From the NCBI GenBank assembly GCA_016936455.1, contig JAFGXV010000005.1:1-59179 (forward strand): a stretch of DNA of 59,179 nt, in the 5' to 3' direction. The notes beneath the pieces were generated by a model. The model was given only the letters and a program-made list of their open reading frames with translations, did no database searches and was not told where the DNA came from. The stretch is from Desulfuromonadaceae bacterium (GTDB taxonomy: Bacteria > Desulfobacterota > Desulfuromonadia > Desulfuromonadales > Desulfuromonadaceae). Shown in pieces: positions 42,063 through 49,945 of this stretch; the stretch's first letter is position 1; each line of letters starts with the position of its first letter. A program made the translations under genes and the position numbers.

Positions 42063-44732
42063 TTAATCGACAGAGTTTGTGCCCGCTGTCTCCTGCTGCT
42101 GTCGCAGGCGATCAACCAGGGCGATTTCGTCATCACGGGTCTGTATCAGGCCATCCAGGCGGGCGGCACGCAATTGCCGCAACAGATACCCCAGCTTCGG
42201 CCCAGGACAGCACCCCATCTTCAACAGATCTTTTCCACTCAGCAAAGGCTTCGTTTCCCGCACAGCCGTCACATAGTGGGAAAATTTCAGTCGCACCGAT
42301 TCATGATGGGTGCGAGCCATGCCATACAACAGCAACTCGGTTCCAACACCACCAAGCTGCTCAGCCAGCTGGCTATCAGGCAATCGGGAAAGGGTCTTAT
42401 GCTGACGTTCCAGCTGATTGAACAGACTCCAGGCCTGCTGCCGCTCATCGACGAGAAGGTTCCGCCAGCGCTGCGGAATCGTCAGCTTATCACAAATCTC
42501 TTCGACCGACGATGGTTTCAAGGCTGAAAACAAACACAGCAGATAAACCACCCAGGCGTCAAATTTTTCTCCGGTATAGAGCAATTCATACCAGCCGATA
42601 GCGCGCCCGGCCTGCTGAAACTGGCGCGCCGTTTCCGCATCAGCAATCAGCAACGGACTGATCTTTGCCAGCACCCCCAGTTCCTGCAGACGCTGCACCC
42701 CTTTCCACGGCACCGCCTCATTGAGCAGGATCGTCAGCTCATTGAATAGCCGCAACGGGCCGATCCGGTCCAGAAAATCCATGGCGACAGCACTGCGCAA
42801 CAGATGCTCGGTGTGCAGGCCAAGACTGAATCCCAATCGCTGCTCAAAGCGAACGGCCCGCAGAATCCGCGTCGGATCCTCGACAAAACTCAGATTGTGC
42901 AACACACGGATCGCTCCGTCGCGCAAGTCTCGCTGGGCACCAAAGTAGTCGATCAATTCTCCATAACTGTCCTGATTCAACGACAGGGCCAGGGTGTTGA
43001 TGGTAAAATCGCGCCGGTAGAGATCCAGTTTCAGCGACGCTTCCTCCACCGTCGGCAGCGCACCCGGCTCCAGGTAGTATTCAGTGCGCGTCGAGGCCAG
43101 ATCCAACTTGAAACCATCGGCAAAAATCACCACCGCAGTGACGAACTTTTCATGAGCCCGCACCCGGCAGTCAAAGCGCTGTTCCAGTTCGTGAGCAAAA
43201 CGGATGGCATTGCCCTCCACCACGACATCCACGTCCAGGTTGGGCTTGTTCAGCACCAGATCGCGCACCGAACCGCCCACCGCGTAGATGCGTATCCCGA
43301 ATGCCTCAGCAACCTGCGACAGATCGCCGAACAGCTGACGCACCCGACGCGGCAGGCGGGTTTCCATCAGGCGCAAAACCTGGCGACGCTCAAGGCTGAT
43401 GCCGTCACTGCCGGGCATGCCGGGCTGGGGCTGACAAAGGGATCGTCCGCCAGAGACCAAATGGCGCAAAAGATCGGTGCGGGTAATAACCCCCACCAGT
43501 TTCTCGCCCTCAACAACAGGCACGAAGCGCTGCCGCTGGCCGACAATGATCTCCTGGACTTCGGCCAAGGGTGCCCGCGGAGAAACAATCCCGAACTCCA
43601 TGGACATGTACTCGCGCACCGCGATCTCCCCCAACCCATGATGCAACGCGCGTTCGACCGTCTGCCGTGTGACCAGGCCGACCAGTGTGCCCTGCTCCAA
43701 CACCGCCAGGGCATTGATCGTGTAGCGGGTCAGCAAAGCGCTGGCCTGTCTCAGCGGCGCGTCCACGTCAATCGTCCGCACCGGTGCGGTCATCAGGTGC
43801 TGGGCCTGCCACTGGGGCCGAACATGGCGCAACAAAATGGAGGGCAACTGCTCCATGATCTGAACCAGAGTCTGTTCACGCACCGTCGCCGAAGCCGCCG
43901 TCGCATGGCCTCCGCCACCCAGCTCCGCCAGAACCCGCCCCACATGGACCTCGGGCAGACGCGAGCGCGCCACGAGAAAAACCCGGTCCTCGAGCCGCAC
44001 AGCAATAATCAAGGCGTCAAGGTTTTCCATATCACGGATCTTGTGCGCCAGCACCGCCAGATCGCCGACGTAGCGATCGACCGAGGCCTGGGCCAGACAC
44101 ACCTCGATCCCGTTGACGGTCAGCATGGTGCGGGACTGTAACAGCTGGTGTAAGACCTCAACCTGAAGCGATGACAGTTCGCGGCTGAGAGAGTCGGCCA
44201 CCAGATTCAGATCGGCACCGCACGCCAGCAGCCAGGCCGCGGCGGCGAAATCCTCTCCCGTCGTTGAAGGGAACAGCAGGTTGCCCGTATCCTCATAGAG
44301 TCCGAGCATCATGACCGTGGCCTGAGACGCATCGGGAATCAGGCCACGCTGCTTGAGCTGGCGCACCATCAAAGTGACCGTGGCACCGACGCGCTCGACG
44401 ACCACGACATCGGCCTGGCACCCCGGTGGCAGGGGATGGTGATCAAAGATGTGCAGCTCTACATCCTCCCGTTCAATCAGCTCAGAAAACGGGCCAATGC
44501 GTTCGCCACTGTTGACGTCGACCAGAATCAGGCGTCGCACCTGATCCAGATCAACCTCTTTTATCCGGCCAAGCCGCAAACCGCTGACAGGATTCTGTTC
44601 CAGGAAATCACGCACGGCCGGCTCACGGGCTCCGGCAAAAACAGCCAGCGCTTCGGGGTAGAGCAGCTGAGCCGCCACCATGGAACCAAGGCAGTCAAAA
44701 TCGGCATTGATGTGCGTGGTAATGATATCCAT
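42063..44732 (-). CDS. cca: Multidomain tRNA nucleotidyltransferase: DHH-DHHA1, two CBS, nucleotidyltransferase
   Basis: 889 residues from ATG 44732. Residues 1-about 305 are a DHH/DHHA1 phosphoesterase domain (THINADFDCLGS, HIFDHHPLP, ELGGGGHATAASA). Residues about 315-440 carry a CBS pair. From about 460 the class II nucleotidyltransferase begins (AVGGSVRDLVLNKPNLDVDVV, RRDFTINTLALSL), followed by its arm and tail domains. In Geobacter and Aquifex, members with this long architecture are reported A-adding tRNA enzymes or poly(A) polymerases, so CCA activity as a whole is not certain. Confidence 0.88.
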   Translation of the reverse strand: MDIITTHINADFDCLGSMVAAQLLYPEALAVFAGAREPAVRDFLEQNPVSGLRLGRIKEVDLDQVRRLILVDVNSGERIGPFSELIEREDVELHIFDHHPLPPGCQADVVVVERVGATVTLMVRQLKQRGLIPDASQATVMMLGLYEDTGNLLFPSTTGEDFAAAAWLLACGADLNLVADSLSRELSSLQVEVLHQLLQSRTMLTVNGIEVCLAQASVDRYVGDLAVLAHKIRDMENLDALIIAVRLEDRVFLVARSRLPEVHVGRVLAELGGGGHATAASATVREQTLVQIMEQLPSILLRHVRPQWQAQHLMTAPVRTIDVDAPLRQASALLTRYTINALAVLEQGTLVGLVTRQTVERALHHGLGEIAVREYMSMEFGIVSPRAPLAEVQEIIVGQRQRFVPVVEGEKLVGVITRTDLLRHLVSGGRSLCQPQPGMPGSDGISLERRQVLRLMETRLPRRVRQLFGDLSQVAEAFGIRIYAVGGSVRDLVLNKPNLDVDVVVEGNAIRFAHELEQRFDCRVRAHEKFVTAVVIFADGFKLDLASTRTEYYLEPGALPTVEEASLKLDLYRRDFTINTLALSLNQDSYGELIDYFGAQRDLRDGAIRVLHNLSFVEDPTRILRAVRFEQRLGFSLGLHTEHLLRSAVAMDFLDRIGPLRLFNELTILLNEAVPWKGVQRLQELGVLAKISPLLIADAETARQFQQAGRAIGWYELLYTGEKFDAWVVYLLCLFSALKPSSVEEICDKLTIPQRWRNLLVDERQQAWSLFNQLERQHKTLSRLPDSQLAEQLGGVGTELLLYGMARTHHESVRLKFSHYVTAVRETKPLLSGKDLLKMGCCPGPKLGYLLRQLRAARLDGLIQTRDDEIALVDRLRQQQETAGTNSVD

Positions 44733-44791
44733 AAAAACTCGGCACACAGAGGATCCGGCTCGCCAACCGTGCAACCCGGCTGAGTGCCCCT

Positions 44792-45724
44792 TCACTCCTC
44801 GTTCAGGCTTCCGATCCAGTCATTGATGTCGGCAATGCCCTGATGTTGGCAGTAGGTCTCGATCCCGGCAACGATTTCCGCCATAATGCCCGGCCGCACC
44901 AGGTTGGCGGTTCCAACCTGGACCGCCCTGGCACCAACCAGCAAAAACTCCAGCGCATCTTCGGCCGTCATGATGCCACCGATACCGATAACGGGAATCG
45001 ACACGCTGCGCACGACCTGATAAACCAGACGCAGGGCGACAGGCTTGATGGCCGGGCCAGACAGCCCCCCCGTCCCGTTGGCCAGATGCAGGCGCTTGCG
45101 TTTCAGATCGACCGCCATGCCCGTCAGGGTATTGATGCAGCTGATCACATCGGCGCCAGCCTCCTCAACCGCCCGCGCCATCACCCGGATGTCGGTCACG
45201 TTGGGCGTCAGTTTGACAATGAGGGGAATCTTCAGCTGACGCCGCACGCGCTCGACGACCTGTGCCGCGGCGACGGGATCCGTCCCAAAAACAATCCCCC
45301 CCTGCTTGACGTTGGGGCAGGAAATATTCAGCTCCACCGCACGAACAACGGAGACATCACTCAACCGTGCGGCCACCTGCTCGTACTCGTCCAGGGTGTT
45401 GCCAAAAAAATTGACCACCACCGGGGTGTTGATGCGTTCCAGAAAAGGCACCTTGTCGCGGACAAAGGCCTCGATTCCGACATTCTGCAGCCCAATCGCA
45501 TTGAGCATTCCGGCCGAGGTCTCGGCAATCCGCGGCGTTGGGTTTCCCGCCTTGGGATGCAACGAAACGCCCTTGGTGACAAGGGCGCCGATCCCCTCCA
45601 GGTCAAGATAAGGCGTAAATTCCTGGCCATAGCCAAAGGTCCCCGATGCCGGCATGACCGGGTTGCGCAGATGCATCCCGGCCAGTTCCACCGCAAGGGA
45701 TGGACGACTCACCAATTCAGTCAT
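44792..45724 (-). CDS. pyrD: Dihydroorotate dehydrogenase 1B, catalytic subunit
   Basis: 310 residues from ATG 45724. It oxidises dihydroorotate to orotate using FMN. Seen: the N-terminal NPVMPASGTFGYG, VELNISCPNVKQGG with the catalytic cysteine, and the phosphate-binding IPVIGIGGIMTAEDALEFLLVGA. The cysteine base and the pyrK gene just upstream (8-base overlap) mark the NAD-dependent 1B type. Confidence 0.96.
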   Translation of the reverse strand: MTELVSRPSLAVELAGMHLRNPVMPASGTFGYGQEFTPYLDLEGIGALVTKGVSLHPKAGNPTPRIAETSAGMLNAIGLQNVGIEAFVRDKVPFLERINTPVVVNFFGNTLDEYEQVAARLSDVSVVRAVELNISCPNVKQGGIVFGTDPVAAAQVVERVRRQLKIPLIVKLTPNVTDIRVMARAVEEAGADVISCINTLTGMAVDLKRKRLHLANGTGGLSGPAIKPVALRLVYQVVRSVSIPVIGIGGIMTAEDALEFLLVGARAVQVGTANLVRPGIMAEIVAGIETYCQHQGIADINDWIGSLNEE

Positions 45725-46547
45725 GATCCACCTCCCAGGACAGATCGCGGGCATCAAAAACAGGACCCTGCTTGCAGGTGCAGCGATAATCCGGTTGGTC
45801 AGAGCGATGTCTGCGGCCGGGCACCACGCAACCGAGGCAGGCGCCAATGCCACAGGCCATAAGCGCCTCAAGTGAAACCTGCAACGCAACCTCGTGCCGT
45901 ACGCAGATGTCGTGAACCGCCTTGAGCATCGGCATGGGTCCGCAGGCATAGACCCGGGCCGTGGGATATTTTTTCAATTTGCGTTCCAGCACCTGGGTAA
46001 CCAGCCCCTGCTCGCCGAGGCTGCCGTCATCCGTAGCGACATAGGTTTCCACGCCCAGCCGCTCGAATTCCGTCACCGCCAGCACATCGTCACAACGACG
46101 CCCACCCATCAGTAACCGGACCGGCTGCGTCTGCTTCACCAGATTGCAGGCCAGCATGAACAGCGGCACGACCCCGATCCCTCCACCCACCAGCAACGGA
46201 GGTCCAGCCGTGGTATTGCAGTCAAATCCCTGCCCCAAGGGTCCGAGAAGTCGGACCGCATCCCCCTCCTGCAGGGCCGACATCAGACGCGTTCCCCGGC
46301 CGACCACCTTGTAGACCAGCTCTACGTAGTCGCGCTCCGGCAGACCGCTGCACAGTGGCGGCAGGGTGCCGACATTAAAAATGCCGAAGGGACGACGCAG
46401 CAAAGGATCGTTCTGGGACTGAATCTGTACCATGACGAATTGCCCGGGCACAGCCTGCTCGGGATAACCCGGGGCCAGCAAACCGAGCCGATAGTATCCC
46501 GGCGCAATTTCACGATTATAGAGAACACTGGTCTGAAGATCGTTCAT
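45717..46547 (-). CDS. pyrK: Dihydroorotate dehydrogenase electron transfer subunit
   Basis: 276 residues. An FAD-binding ferredoxin-reductase fold (LLRRPFGIFNV) and an NAD-binding region (LLVGGGIGVVPLFMLA) are followed by the [2Fe-2S] cluster cysteines in CGIGACLGCVVPG and RCTCKQGPVFDA. It carries electrons from the PyrD FMN to NAD+. It overlaps rimI by 4 bases and pyrD by 8. Confidence 0.97.
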   Translation of the reverse strand: MNDLQTSVLYNREIAPGYYRLGLLAPGYPEQAVPGQFVMVQIQSQNDPLLRRPFGIFNVGTLPPLCSGLPERDYVELVYKVVGRGTRLMSALQEGDAVRLLGPLGQGFDCNTTAGPPLLVGGGIGVVPLFMLACNLVKQTQPVRLLMGGRRCDDVLAVTEFERLGVETYVATDDGSLGEQGLVTQVLERKLKKYPTARVYACGPMPMLKAVHDICVRHEVALQVSLEALMACGIGACLGCVVPGRRHRSDQPDYRCTCKQGPVFDARDLSWEVDHD

Positions 46548-47086
46548 GATCCTTTTGCCTCATTCAACGGACGACTCGGTCCGCTGCTTTCACGATGACG
46601 TCCCATCAGCAGGGCGTCTTCACCATCACTGTAATAACGACGTCGCTGGCCGGTCACGCTGAAACCGTAACGCTGATACAGCCGAATCGCCGCCTCATTG
46701 CCACAACGCACCTCGAGAAAAACATCGGAAATGCCGCGTCGGGCCATCCACTCGTCCAGATAGGACAACAGGCGTTGCCCAACGCCACGACGCCGCATGG
46801 ATGGCGCGGTGGCGATATTATGAATCTCAACTTCGCACCCGAGGTCCCAAAAGCACAGATAACCAGCAATCTCCTGCGCCGCACAGCCAACCAGCAGATG
46901 ACTGTTCGTCAGTGACAGTTCGTGGTGAAACAGCTCTTCGTTCCAAGGCTCGGGATAACTGCTGCGCTCGATCGCCAGAACCTGGGGCAGATCAGAGTTC
47001 TGCATGGGACGAATCGTCCACAGGGTGTCAGATGTTTGCCCCTGGGCAAGCTCCTGCGGTGCCGTTATCGATTGATCATATTTCAT
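46544..47086 (-). CDS. rimI: Ribosomal-protein S18 alanine N-acetyltransferase
   Basis: 180 residues, a GNAT domain. The acetyl-CoA loop is MRRRGVGQRLLSYL and the following DVFLEVRCGNEAAIRLYQRYGF is typical of RimI. About 25 residues at the N-terminus are extra. It heads the minus-strand run that continues through pyrK, pyrD and cca to rluB. Confidence 0.9.
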   Translation of the reverse strand: MKYDQSITAPQELAQGQTSDTLWTIRPMQNSDLPQVLAIERSSYPEPWNEELFHHELSLTNSHLLVGCAAQEIAGYLCFWDLGCEVEIHNIATAPSMRRRGVGQRLLSYLDEWMARRGISDVFLEVRCGNEAAIRLYQRYGFSVTGQRRRYYSDGEDALLMGRHRESSGPSRPLNEAKGS

Positions 47087-47275
47087 CCATTAACATCCTG
47101 ACAAACAGCGACCACTGCGCTAAACTGACAGCATTGTCCCGCACAACCGAGACAGCCCGACACCCTGGCAACTGCTTTTGCAGCTGTCATAGTATGTCAG
47201 GGCTTTATGCCTGTAAACCGTAAAGAAAAAAAGCGGTTAAGCGTTTCTGCCCAGTAACGGTGCCGGAGATAGGCG

Positions 47276-47304
47276 TTGACATCCAGCAATCCATGATTTA
47301 TTAC
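47276..47304 (+). promoter_or_regulatory. Sigma-70 promoter for purM-purN
   Basis: A consensus -35 TTGACA (47276-47281) and a -10 TATTAC (47299-47304, 4 of 6) with 17-base spacing lie 31 bases before the purM GTG. The rest of the gap 47087-47275 shows a short CTGC-TTTT-GCAG hairpin but no clear riboswitch. Confidence 0.6.
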
Positions 47305-47335
47305 TTGTCGCCACTTTGTCACAAGGAGTCATGCC

Positions 47336-48382
47336 GTGGAGAAAAAGATTACCTATAAAGATGCCGGTGTGGATATCGACGCCGGAAACCGTCTGGTTGA
47401 AATGATCAAGCCGATGGTCAAGGCCACATCACGCCCAGAGGTTCTGGCAGACATCGGCGGATTCGGCGGTCTGTTTTCTTTTCACGCGGACAAATACAAG
47501 AAGCCGACCCTGGTTTCCTCAACCGATGGCGTGGGCACCAAACTGAAACTGGCCTTTGATCTGGACAAGCATGATACTGTCGGCATCGATCTCGTTGCCA
47601 TGTGCGTCAACGATATCATTGTCCAAGGTGCCGAGCCGTTGTTTTTCCTCGACTACCTGGCCACGGGCAAACTGTCCCCGGAGAAGGCAGCACAGATCAT
47701 CAAAGGCATTGCCGATGGCTGCAAGCAGGCCGGCTGTGCGCTGATCGGTGGCGAAACCGCTGAAATGCCCGGGTTCTATAAAGAAGGGGAATACGATCTT
47801 GCAGGCTTCACGGTGGGTGCGGTAGACAATGATGCCATCATCGACGGCTCGTCCGTCACCGTCGGCGACAAAATCATCGGCATCGCCTCCAGCGGCCTCC
47901 ATTCCAATGGCTTTTCACTGGCACGCAAGGTCTTTTTTGAGCACATGGGTCTGAGCGTCCACGATCAGGTTGATGGCCTGAGCCAGCCGATCGGTTTGGA
48001 ACTGCTGACGCCGACACGCATTTATGTCAAAACCATCCTCAATCTGATTCGTGATTTCAACGTCAAAGCCATGGCTCACATTACCGGTGGCGGCCTGCTG
48101 GAGAACATTCCGCGCGTCCTGCCGCGCCACTGCGTTGCGCACATTGAGAAGAACAGCTGGCAACGCCCCGTTATTTTCGACATCCTGCGAGAGGCTGCCG
48201 ATATCGAAGAAATGGAAATGCACCGCACCTTTAACAACGGTCTCGGCATGGTACTGGTCGTTCCTGAATCTCAGCAGGAAGAGATCCTGCTGCGCCTCTC
48301 CGGACTGCATGAAAAGGCGTGGCTGATCGGTGAAATCGGCAAGAGCGAAGCTGACCATCCCTATGTCGAGCTGGTGGGATAA
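47336..48382 (+). CDS. purM: Phosphoribosylformylglycinamidine cyclo-ligase (AIR synthetase)
   Basis: 348 residues from GTG 47336, supported by AAGGAG 7 bases upstream (no ATG fits). It closes FGAM to AIR in purine synthesis. Seen: [60 protein letters not shown] and the [14 protein letters not shown] and [15 protein letters not shown] motifs. purN starts on the very next base after the stop. Confidence 0.98.
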   Translation: MEKKITYKDAGVDIDAGNRLVEMIKPMVKATSRPEVLADIGGFGGLFSFHADKYKKPTLVSSTDGVGTKLKLAFDLDKHDTVGIDLVAMCVNDIIVQGAEPLFFLDYLATGKLSPEKAAQIIKGIADGCKQAGCALIGGETAEMPGFYKEGEYDLAGFTVGAVDNDAIIDGSSVTVGDKIIGIASSGLHSNGFSLARKVFFEHMGLSVHDQVDGLSQPIGLELLTPTRIYVKTILNLIRDFNVKAMAHITGGGLLENIPRVLPRHCVAHIEKNSWQRPVIFDILREAADIEEMEMHRTFNNGLGMVLVVPESQQEEILLRLSGLHEKAWLIGEIGKSEADHPYVELVG

Positions 48383-49072
48383 ATGATCAACGGTAACCGG
48401 GTTGAGAAACTGCGGATCGGGGTGCTGGCCTCCGGTGGCGGGACCAACCTGCAATCGATCATTGATGCCTGCGCTGCGGGAAAAATCCACGGCCGGATTG
48501 TTCGGGTGCTGTGCAACAACCCTGACGCCGGGGCTCTTCAGCGGGCCGAAAAGGCCGGGCTGTCCCACTGCTGCATCAATCACCGCGATTTCGAGCGGCG
48601 TGAAGATTTTGATCAGGCCGTTGTCGGCCAGCTGCAGCAGGATGGCGTCGAACTGGTGGTGCTGGCCGGCTTCATGCGTATCATCGGCAAAGCCTTTCTC
48701 GATGCTTTTCCCGGTCGCATCATGAATATCCATCCGGCACTATTGCCGTCTTTCCCCGGCCTGCACGTGCAGAAAAAAGCCCTCGACTATGGCGCCCGTT
48801 TTGCCGGTTGCACCGTCCACTTCGTTGACGGTGGTGTGGACACCGGACCCATCATCGTTCAGGCCGTAGTCCCCGTTTTGGATGACGACACCGAAGACAG
48901 CCTCTCGGCGCGCATTCTGGAGCAGGAACACCGCATCTATCCCTATGCGATCGAACTCTTTGCGCAGGGGCAGCTGAAAATCGAGGGTCGGCGGGTAAAA
49001 GTCCTCAGCCAACCTGATACCCCATCGCAGGCCCTTATCAACCCACCGATCTTTTCGTCCAGCCTGTCATGA
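48383..49072 (+). CDS. purN: Phosphoribosylglycinamide formyltransferase
   Basis: 229 residues. It uses 10-formyl-THF to formylate GAR. Seen: LASGGGTNLQSIIDAC, the LAGFMRIIG region, the catalytic NIHPALLPSFPGLH with its histidine, and GCTVHFVDGGVDTGPIIVQ with the aspartate. Start and purM stop are adjacent. It overlaps the DUF523 gene by 4 bases. Confidence 0.97.
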   Translation: MINGNRVEKLRIGVLASGGGTNLQSIIDACAAGKIHGRIVRVLCNNPDAGALQRAEKAGLSHCCINHRDFERREDFDQAVVGQLQQDGVELVVLAGFMRIIGKAFLDAFPGRIMNIHPALLPSFPGLHVQKKALDYGARFAGCTVHFVDGGVDTGPIIVQAVVPVLDDDTEDSLSARILEQEHRIYPYAIELFAQGQLKIEGRRVKVLSQPDTPSQALINPPIFSSSLS

Positions 49073-49575
49073 ACGCTCCCATATCAGAGAGTCAAATCAC
49101 CCGCTCCCGGGCGGTTCTGGTCAGCGCTTGCCTGCTCGGACTGCCGACCCGCTACAGCGGTGTGCCCAAGGAAAACCAGCGGGTACGTGATTTTCTACGA
49201 CGCCACCAGCTGATTCCGATCCCGGTCTGCCCCGAACAGCTTGGTGGCCTGCCAACACCACGACCCAAAACCTTCTTCAGCCAGGGTGATGGGGAGGCGG
49301 TGCTCGAGGGAACGGGGCTATTGGTGAATGAACAGGGCGAAGAACGCAATCAGCCTTTTATCCTTGGCGCCCAGGCAACGCTGGCCATCGCGCGCGAATG
49401 CAACTGTGAACTGGCGATCCTCAAAGAACGCAGTCCATCCTGTGGCAGTCGCCAGATTTACCTTGGTTCACAGCTCATTTCGGGCCGTGGTGTTGCCTGC
49501 GCCCTGCTGGTCAAAAAAGGGCTTCAAATTGTCAATGAAGAGGAAATTGAACAGCTGAAAATTTCCGAGAAATAA
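49069..49575 (+). CDS. DUF523-family protein
   Basis: 168 residues. DUF523 lines are evident: VLVSACLLGLPTRYSG near the N-terminus, CPEQLGGLPTPR in the middle, and LKERSPSCGSRQIY with conserved cysteine. The family has no proven function; conserved Cys residues suggest a metal or redox site. It follows purN by a 4-base overlap, so it belongs to the same transcript. Confidence 0.88.
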   Translation: MNAPISESQITRSRAVLVSACLLGLPTRYSGVPKENQRVRDFLRRHQLIPIPVCPEQLGGLPTPRPKTFFSQGDGEAVLEGTGLLVNEQGEERNQPFILGAQATLAIARECNCELAILKERSPSCGSRQIYLGSQLISGRGVACALLVKKGLQIVNEEEIEQLKISEK

Positions 49576-49638
49576 CTTGCCTCACGTTATCAATCATGCT
49601 ATCAATACGCGTTCCAAATATCCAGGAGGTCTAAGGCA

Positions 49639-49827
49639 ATGTCCAGAACATGTGAAATTTGTGGAAAAAAACCGACTACCGGCAACAATGTCAGCCATGC
49701 ACATAATAAAACCCGCAAAGTATGGTATCCCAACCTGCAGAAGGTTCGGGCGATTCATGATGGCGCGGTTAAAACCATGAAGGTCTGCACCCGCTGCATC
49801 CGCTCCGGGGCAATCCAGAAGGGTTAA
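49639..49827 (+). CDS. rpmB: 50S ribosomal protein L28, zinc-binding form
   Basis: 62 residues with a perfect AGGAGGT ribosome site 8 bases before the ATG. It is the C+ form: CEIC at residues 5-8 and CTRC near the end provide four zinc ligands. The body reads [18 protein letters not shown], as usual. It lies without rpmG here, behind DUF523. Confidence 0.97.
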   Translation: MSRTCEICGKKPTTGNNVSHAHNKTRKVWYPNLQKVRAIHDGAVKTMKVCTRCIRSGAIQKG

Positions 49828-49876
49828 TCCCGACAAAGTCAGACGGGTCTTGTGGCCCTGTGCATGTAAATCAGTC

Positions 49877-49912
49877 AAAAAAAGGAGAGAGGCAAATGCC
49901 CCTCTCCTTTTT
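49877..49912. terminator. Bidirectional terminator between rpmB and rel
   Basis: A stem of about 11 base pairs (GGAGAGAGGCA with TGCCCCTCTCC, one mismatch) is flanked by an A-run on the left and a T-run on the right, so it can end transcripts from both rpmB (plus) and rel (minus). Confidence 0.85.
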
Positions 49913-49945
49913 ATTTTTATATTTTAAAAACCTGCCCTGCTTTGA

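Noticed and set aside
42804-44141. A 445-codon plus-strand open frame opposite cca
   Set aside because: It is a shadow of the conserved DHH, CBS and nucleotidyltransferase frame, with no ribosome site and no domain pattern.
47087-47275. A purine riboswitch upstream of purM
   Set aside because: No three-way junction or conserved purine-aptamer core is visible; only a 4-base-pair hairpin is present.
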